64,000 bases of DNA from Terrimonas ferruginea DSM 30193. GTDB lineage: Bacteria > Bacteroidota > Bacteroidia > Chitinophagales > Chitinophagaceae. The notes beneath the pieces were generated by a model. The model ran no database searches. It was not told the DNA's origin and was given only the letters and a program-made list of their open reading frames with translations. Positions 58,974 to 64,000 of the stretch are shown piece by piece. Each line of letters starts with the position of its first letter. The first letter of the stretch is position 1. The translations under genes were made by a program, and so were the position numbers. Location of the stretch: the NCBI RefSeq assembly GCF_000425585.1, contig NZ_AUDS01000022.1, forward strand, positions 1 through 64,000. The letters are read 5' to 3'.

Positions 58974-60479
58974 ATGGACAATCCGGCAAACGATATAATA
59001 ACAGAAGTAGCTGCGGAGCAGAACGAACTGTTTCCCGTGTTTCTGAAACTGGCCGATCTGCGTGTGCTGGTGGTGGGCGGTGGTGCGGTGGCATTGGAAA
59101 AATTGCAGGCGCTGGCAACCAATTCGCCGTCCGCGCGGATAAGGATTGTGGCAACAGCGCTCAAAGACGAGGTGAGGGCATTGCTGGACAAACACAGTAA
59201 TCTGTTTGCAGAAGAAAGGCCCTTTATTACAGACGACCTGGATAACACGGATATTATTATTGTAGCGGTAAACGACCGGGCGGTGAGTGAACGCATTGCA
59301 GCGGTGGCGAGGCTGCGCGGCATACTGGTAAATGTTGCCGATACGCCGGACCTTTGCGACTTTTATCTCGGATCGGTTGTGCGCAAAGGAAATCTCAAAC
59401 TGGCCATTTCCACCAATGGCAAATCACCAACGATGGCCAAGCGGGTGCGTGAAGTGTTAGAAGAAGCGATCCCGGATGAACTGGATGAATCGATCCGCAA
59501 CCTGCACCAGATCCGCAACAGGTTGAATGGAAATTTTCCTGAAAAAGTAAAAAAGCTGAATGCGCTGACCCGAACGCTCATCGAGAAAGACAACGGCAAC
59601 GGCGAAAAACGCTGGCGCAAAGTGGCTACCTACTCCCTGCTCGCATTCGGTCTGATGTTGGTCGGTCATTTCATCTTCTCTTATATTCCCCTTTCCTCCA
59701 TCGGCGATCAGGCCGTTACTTTCTATCAGTCGCTTGACCGGTCTTTCCCCATTATGTTACTGGCCGGGTTCCTGGCGCAATTGGTGGACGGTGCATTGGG
59801 CATGGGTTATGGTGTAACCAGTACCAGTGTGTTGTTGTCCGCCGGTATCAGTCCCGCTGCTATCAGCGGCAGCGTACATACCGCTGAAATGTTTGCCAGT
59901 GGTGCATCGGGTTATAGTCACTATAAGTTCGGCAACGTCAATAAAAAATTATTCAAAAAACTCGTGATCCCGGGTGTGATCGGTGCTATTATAGGAGCCA
60001 TTTTACTACGCAAGCTCGGAGATCAATACGCAGATTATATACGTCCGGTATTGGCTATTTATACACTTATATTGGGTGTCAAGATACTGACCAGTGCTTT
60101 CCGTAAGCAGCAGCGAAAGAAAAAATTCAAACAATACGGATTGCTTGCCGGCACGGGTGGATTTCTCGATTCATTCGGCGGCGGGGGCTGGGGACCAATC
60201 GTCACCACCACGCTTATTACCAAAGGCCGTACGCCGCGTTATGTAATCGGCTCGGTGAGTCTCACTGAATTCTTTGTCACGCTCGCAAGTGCATTCACTT
60301 TTTTTGTCATGCTCGGTGTTACGCATTGGCAAACGATCGTTGGTTTGATCGTGGGTGGTTTGGTGGCCGCACCTATTGCCGCCAAACTTACGGGCAAACT
60401 ACCCCGTAAGACTTCCTTTATTTTATTAGGGTTGCTGGTTATTTTCTGGAGTGTGCGGATACTCGTGAAAGTGCTTTGA
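58974..60479 (+). CDS. Fusion of siroheme synthase (precorrin-2 dehydrogenase/ferrochelatase) and TSUP sulfite/sulfonate transporter
   Basis: 501 aa from the ATG at 58974. The N-terminal domain (about 18-205) is of the CysG-N/Met8p type: NAD-binding LRVLVVGGGAVALEKLQALA and DTPDLCDFYLGSVVRKG, then ISTNGKSPTMAKRVREVLEE, where S151 is at the position of the catalytic Ser. After a linker, a hydrophobic segment (217-240) leads into a TauE/SafE-type transporter (about 257-500) with two repeats (GFLAQLVDGALGMGYGVTST, GGFLDSFGGGGWGPIVTTTL). The first half finishes siroheme for CysI. The second probably moves sulfite, sulfate or a sulfonate. The joined frame is uninterrupted. It is the last gene of the cysH-cysI operon. 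Confidence 0.93.
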   Translation: MDNPANDIITEVAAEQNELFPVFLKLADLRVLVVGGGAVALEKLQALATNSPSARIRIVATALKDEVRALLDKHSNLFAEERPFITDDLDNTDIIIVAVNDRAVSERIAAVARLRGILVNVADTPDLCDFYLGSVVRKGNLKLAISTNGKSPTMAKRVREVLEEAIPDELDESIRNLHQIRNRLNGNFPEKVKKLNALTRTLIEKDNGNGEKRWRKVATYSLLAFGLMLVGHFIFSYIPLSSIGDQAVTFYQSLDRSFPIMLLAGFLAQLVDGALGMGYGVTSTSVLLSAGISPAAISGSVHTAEMFASGASGYSHYKFGNVNKKLFKKLVIPGVIGAIIGAILLRKLGDQYADYIRPVLAIYTLILGVKILTSAFRKQQRKKKFKQYGLLAGTGGFLDSFGGGGWGPIVTTTLITKGRTPRYVIGSVSLTEFFVTLASAFTFFVMLGVTHWQTIVGLIVGGLVAAPIAAKLTGKLPRKTSFILLGLLVIFWSVRILVKVL

Positions 60480-60480
60480 G

Positions 60481-60632
60481 AGGTGTAAGGCGTAAGGTGT
60501 AAGGCGTAAGGTGTAAGGTGTAAGGTATAAGGCGTAGGGTTATAGGGTTTAAAGAAGTCTTTGCTCCTTAGGCGTCTCTGCGTGAAAAGCACAACCCTGT
60601 TATTCACTATTGACCATTCACTATTCACCCAA
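60481..60632. repeat. GGTGTAAGGCGTAAGG array and TTCACTATTGACC array
   Basis: Eight or so units of AGGTGTAAGG/AGGCGTAAGG follow the fusion gene's stop directly. After a short unique stretch, TATTCACTATTGACCATTC, ACTATTCACC follows. No gene is visible in the 379-nt gap 60480-60858. Confidence 0.85.
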
Positions 60633-60664
60633 CTCGAAGGTAATAACTTTCCTGAAAATATTTA

Positions 60665-60705
60665 GTCCACAAAATTGGTAGAGTAATAGTTTGACTATAC
60701 TTTTG
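60665..60705 (+). promoter_or_regulatory. 19-bp sulfur motif and promoter ahead of the TonB-dependent receptor
   Basis: GTCCACAAAATTGGTAGAG (60665-60683) contains TTG at 60675-60677. Exactly 20 nt later comes TACTTTTG (60698-60705), a full match to TAnnTTTG. The TTG occupies the same place in the motif as at the peroxiredoxin promoter. The coding start (60859) is about 150 nt downstream, leaving a leader. Confidence 0.65.
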
Positions 60706-60858
60706 GTCTATATTATTAAATGCGATGAATATACTTTCTTATAGTGAGAAGATGATGCCGCAAATGCCGGCACGATGTTGTTAGCTCCCACCCCTTTCTT
60801 ATTATTCCCAATAATTCCCGCGGCCGGTCCGCACAACTGTTTCAAAAAAAAACCAACC

Positions 60859-63756
60859 ATGCAACGCATCTTTTTCTTTTTACTGCTATTACTCGGTACA
60901 ACTGTCAGCGCACAGGAAACCACCGTGCTGCAGATCTCCGGTCAGGTCACTGATCAGGAAAGACAGCAACCTTTATCCGATGTCAACGTTCAGGTAAAAG
61001 GAACTGTAGGAGGCACCGTTACCAACTCGGCCGGTCAGTTCAGTCTGCGCACCAAAACAAAACTTCCGCTGACACTTGTTTTCTCTTCGATTGGTTTTGC
61101 CACACGTGAGATCGTAGTGAGCAGCCTGGGTTCCGATCTGCGGATTGAACTTGTTACGCAAACCGTACTGGGAAATGAAGTAGTAGTAACGGCATCACGT
61201 GTGCCGGAGAATATTTTGCGTTCGCCCGTGGCAATCGAGAAACTGGATATCCGCGCTATCCGGGATGCGGCAGCTCCGAGTTTTTATGATGCGTTGGAAA
61301 ATGTGAAAGGCGTACAAATGACCACCTCCAGTCTTACTTTCAAAGTACCGAATACCCGCGGTTTCAATATCCCCAACAACTTCCGCTTTATGCAATTGGT
61401 AGATGGGGTGGATATGCAGGCCGCAACACTGGGTGTGCCGCTTGGTAATGCTATTGGCCCCACGGAACTCGATATTCAAAGCGTAGAGATTACGCCCGGC
61501 GCGGCTTCCGCTTTGTATGGCATGAACGCGATCAATGGAATGGCCAACCTGTTGACCAAAAGTCCGTTTACACACCAGGGGTTGAGCGTTTATCAAAAAA
61601 CAGGTGTGAACCACGTAGATGGCAAAGACCGTGACCCCGGTATTCTCTCCGAAACAGCGATCCGTTATGCCAAAGCTTTCAACAACAAATTTGCTTTTAA
61701 AGTAAACTTCAGCTATCTCACCGGTGTGGACTGGCTGGCCAACACAGCAACGGATCAGAACCCGAATAATCTCAATACCGCCAACCCGGCTTATCCGCAA
61801 CTGAACGGGGCAGAAAACAATCCTGCTTATGATGCCTGGAACCGGTATGGCGATGAGAACAACAACGCCGTAACCATCAGTGGTGTAAACTACCAGGGAG
61901 GTAACAAAACTTTTATCGTGCGCCGTACAGGCTATTGGGAAAAAGATCTGGCAAAGCCGCGTGTCGATAACCTGAAAGCGGATCTGGCGCTTCACTACCG
62001 GATACATGACAACGCGGAATTATCCTATGCGTACCGGGTAGGCAAAATGGACGGCGTTTTCCAGCGGGGAAATAAAATTCAACTGGACAATGTGGTGGTA
62101 CAAAACCATAAACTGGAATTAAAAGGACATAACTATTTCGTTCGTACTTACGTGTCGTTGGAAAATACCGGCGACTCCTACAACATCAAGCCGCTGGCGG
62201 ATAACCTGCAACTGACACATTTATCCAATGGTGCATGGGGTACGCGTTTCAAAACGGCATTGCAAAATGACATCAACAATGGCGTAGACCTGGCTACCGC
62301 GATGCGTAACGCAAGAGCCGCGGCAGATGCCGGCCGTGCAGAACCGGGAACGCAGGCGTTCAATGACCTGAAAAATACCATTATCCGTATCAATAATTGG
62401 GACCACGTGAACGCAGGTATTGCCGGTGCACCGGCAACGGGTGGAGCCTGGCTTTCGCAAAAGAGCCGTATGTACCATGCCGATGCGCAATATGATTTTG
62501 AAAACAAAATCAACTGGTTCAACCTGCTGGTAGGTGTGGATGCGCGTATCTACGAAGTGGTGCCCGATGGCAACAACTTTGTGGACTTTTCGCGGCCGGT
62601 TGCGGATCGCAACAAACCCGTGGAAATAGATGGCAAAGTGCCGGACTCTACTGATTTTGGTAAAAATGTTTACTATAAAAAATTCGGCGCTTTTGCGCAA
62701 CTGACCCGCACCTTCTTCGATGAAAAACTGAAAATATTTACCTCAATAAGGGTTGATTACAATCCTGAATTTGATCCGAAAATAAATCCACGTTTCGCCG
62801 TTGTATACACTGCCGCTAAAAAACACAACTTCCGGGCATCCTTCCAGAATGGTTTCCGTTTTCCGGCACTGTTCGAAGCATTGTCCTTCGTGAATAACGG
62901 AAACGTGCGCCGGGTAGGGGGGCTTTCCTATATCAACGAAGGCCTTGGTTACCTGGATAATTCTTACACGCTCGCTTCGGTCAATGCCTTCAATGCAGCG
63001 GTAAACCGCGATGTATCGAATGGTGCTACGGCCAATGCTGCTGCGTTGAACAACCGTCAGTTGCTGGAGGTGACCAACCTTTCTCCTACCAGACCGGAGC
63101 GGATCAATTCATTCGAGATCGGCTACAAAGCGATATTGCTGAACAACAAACTCGTGGTGGATTGGGATGCCTACACCAATGTGTATGACGGGTTTCTCGG
63201 ACAGGTGGAAGTGGCCGTGCCGGTCACCGATAAAGTAGGAACAGATGCTTCCGTTATCGACATGCTGGCCGCCAACCGAAACCGCCAGGTACGTTACCGT
63301 GTATATACCAATGCGCGCAACAAGTACAACAACTTCGGATCATCGATCGGCGTAACCTGGAATTTTTTCAAAGCCTTTACCGTGTCGGGCAACCTGAACT
63401 ATAACGACATCAAGGCCAATAAAACAAGTGATGTATTCGTAACAGGATTCAATACGCCGAACTGGGTAGCGAATCTGTCGATTGGTAACCGTCAGTTGTT
63501 CACCAATTTCGGCTTCAATGTGGTGTGGCGCTGGCAGGATGCATTTGTATGGGAAAGCCCGCTGGCTAATGGTTCCGTACCATCTTACAGCACCATCGAT
63601 GCACAGGTGAACTATCGTTTTCCGAAACTTAAAAGCACGATCAAGATCGGCGCCTCCAATATTTTCAACAACAGGTATATACAATATGCAGCAGGTCCGA
63701 CAATTGGCGGCTTGTATTATGCGGCCATTACTGTGGACGGACTGCTGAACAACTGA
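60859..63756 (+). CDS. TonB-dependent outer-membrane receptor
   Basis: 965 aa from the ATG at 60859. Signal peptide about 1-19 (SAQ cleavage). CarboxypepD_reg-like domain about 25-105 (ISGQVTDQERQQPLSDVNVQ), plug domain about 110-235 (VAIEKLDIRAIRDAAAPSFY, VEITPGAASALYGMNAINGM), then a 22-strand barrel to the C-terminus. No SusD partner follows. A TonB-dependent receptor under the same motif as the sulfate genes suggests uptake of a sulfur-containing compound; the ligand is not deducible from sequence. An aldo/keto reductase gene follows after 35 nt. Confidence 0.93.
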   Translation: MQRIFFFLLLLLGTTVSAQETTVLQISGQVTDQERQQPLSDVNVQVKGTVGGTVTNSAGQFSLRTKTKLPLTLVFSSIGFATREIVVSSLGSDLRIELVTQTVLGNEVVVTASRVPENILRSPVAIEKLDIRAIRDAAAPSFYDALENVKGVQMTTSSLTFKVPNTRGFNIPNNFRFMQLVDGVDMQAATLGVPLGNAIGPTELDIQSVEITPGAASALYGMNAINGMANLLTKSPFTHQGLSVYQKTGVNHVDGKDRDPGILSETAIRYAKAFNNKFAFKVNFSYLTGVDWLANTATDQNPNNLNTANPAYPQLNGAENNPAYDAWNRYGDENNNAVTISGVNYQGGNKTFIVRRTGYWEKDLAKPRVDNLKADLALHYRIHDNAELSYAYRVGKMDGVFQRGNKIQLDNVVVQNHKLELKGHNYFVRTYVSLENTGDSYNIKPLADNLQLTHLSNGAWGTRFKTALQNDINNGVDLATAMRNARAAADAGRAEPGTQAFNDLKNTIIRINNWDHVNAGIAGAPATGGAWLSQKSRMYHADAQYDFENKINWFNLLVGVDARIYEVVPDGNNFVDFSRPVADRNKPVEIDGKVPDSTDFGKNVYYKKFGAFAQLTRTFFDEKLKIFTSIRVDYNPEFDPKINPRFAVVYTAAKKHNFRASFQNGFRFPALFEALSFVNNGNVRRVGGLSYINEGLGYLDNSYTLASVNAFNAAVNRDVSNGATANAAALNNRQLLEVTNLSPTRPERINSFEIGYKAILLNNKLVVDWDAYTNVYDGFLGQVEVAVPVTDKVGTDASVIDMLAANRNRQVRYRVYTNARNKYNNFGSSIGVTWNFFKAFTVSGNLNYNDIKANKTSDVFVTGFNTPNWVANLSIGNRQLFTNFGFNVVWRWQDAFVWESPLANGSVPSYSTIDAQVNYRFPKLKSTIKIGASNIFNNRYIQYAAGPTIGGLYYAAITVDGLLNN

Positions 63757-63791
63757 TCGCGAGAAGCGGAAAAACAACTAAAAAAAAGACC

Positions 63792-64000
63792 ATGGAAAAG
63801 ATTTATTTAAGTGATGCGGGGCCGAAAGTATCGCCTGCCGTGTACGGTTTCTGGAGATGGGATGACACCAGTGAAGCGGGAAGCCGTGAAGTGGAGCGTA
63901 TTGTAAATTTTTGCCTGGAAAAAGGCATTAATACCTTCGACCATGCAGACAGATACGGGAAATATGCTTGTGAAAAATTATTCGGTGAAGTGATCAAACG
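63792..64000 (+). CDS. Aldo/keto reductase, 5' part only
   Basis: Starts at the ATG at 63792 and runs off the window after 69 codons. The N-terminal block KVSPAVYGFWRWDDTSE and the catalytic-region start GINTFDHADRYGKYACEKLF (Asp and Tyr of the AKR tetrad) identify the family. Probably co-transcribed with the receptor gene; substrate unknown. Confidence 0.85.
   Translation, partial: MEKIYLSDAGPKVSPAVYGFWRWDDTSEAGSREVERIVNFCLEKGINTFDHADRYGKYACEKLFGEVIK

Overview
The window reads as a chromosomal segment of a Bacteroidota bacterium, most likely a member of the Chitinophagaceae. The grounds are a primary sigma factor lacking region 1.1, a type IX secretion PorP/SprF-like protein, a TonB-dependent receptor with an N-terminal carboxypeptidase-D-like domain, an N-acyl-ornithine type carbamoyltransferase, many SPII lipoproteins, and several matches to the Bacteroidota promoter pattern (TTG, about 20 nt, TAnnTTTG). 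No rRNA or tRNA gene, CRISPR array or prophage was seen.

Layout. 0.46-1.8 kb: secreted M28 peptidase. 1.8-10.6 kb: a leftward arginine operon in transcription order GNAT acyltransferase, argG, argC, (inserted S23/IVP four-helix-bundle gene), argD, argF', argB, argE, argH. 10.9-18.5 kb: housekeeping and envelope genes (RsmI-like methyltransferase, EI24/CysZ-like protein, alkyladenine glycosylase, DAACS symporter, PorP/SprF, upp, anmK). 18.6-27.7 kb: two two-component systems (LytS/LytTR beside a LiaF-like protein; HisKA_3/NarL), Tag glycosylase, adenine deaminase, lipoproteins. 27.9-40 kb: trmD, S4 protein, dipeptidase, EamA/Lrp pair, DinB polymerase, Crp/DinB-fold pair, acyltransferase-like membrane protein, and one complete IS256-family insertion sequence. 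40.1-43.7 kb: rimM, rpsP, ffh, rpoD. 44-49.6 kb: LptF/G permease, Tat-exported superoxide dismutase, CDF transporter, OsmC. 49.6-64 kb: a sulfur assimilation island: Rrf2 regulator, a toxin-antitoxin pair on the other strand, 1-Cys peroxiredoxin, cysH, cysD, cysN, cobA, cysJ, cysI, a siroheme synthase/TSUP-transporter fusion, a TonB-dependent receptor and the start of an aldo/keto reductase.

How the genes work together. The arginine genes encode a route from glutamate through N-acylated intermediates to arginine; the carbamoyltransferase carries Val at the residue that separates N-acetyl- from N-succinyl-ornithine enzymes, so the succinyl route is predicted. The sulfur genes take sulfate to APS (CysDN), APS to sulfite (Fe-S type CysH, no CysC present), and sulfite to sulfide (CysJI), with CobA and the fusion protein making siroheme. 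A shared 19-bp motif sits ahead of the peroxiredoxin, cysD and the receptor, and is a candidate operator for the Rrf2 protein.

The most unusual layer is non-coding. Spacers throughout the window carry a small set of short, degenerate 7- to 10-bp word arrays, often arranged as inverted pairs around small GC-rich hairpins. At least seven genes take their stop codon from such an array. One inverted pair encloses the S23/IVP gene inside the arginine operon, making that gene a candidate for the autonomous member of the repeat family. A separate palindrome family (core GTGTATACAC) occurs three times; the IS256 element has inserted into one copy with an 8-bp target duplication.
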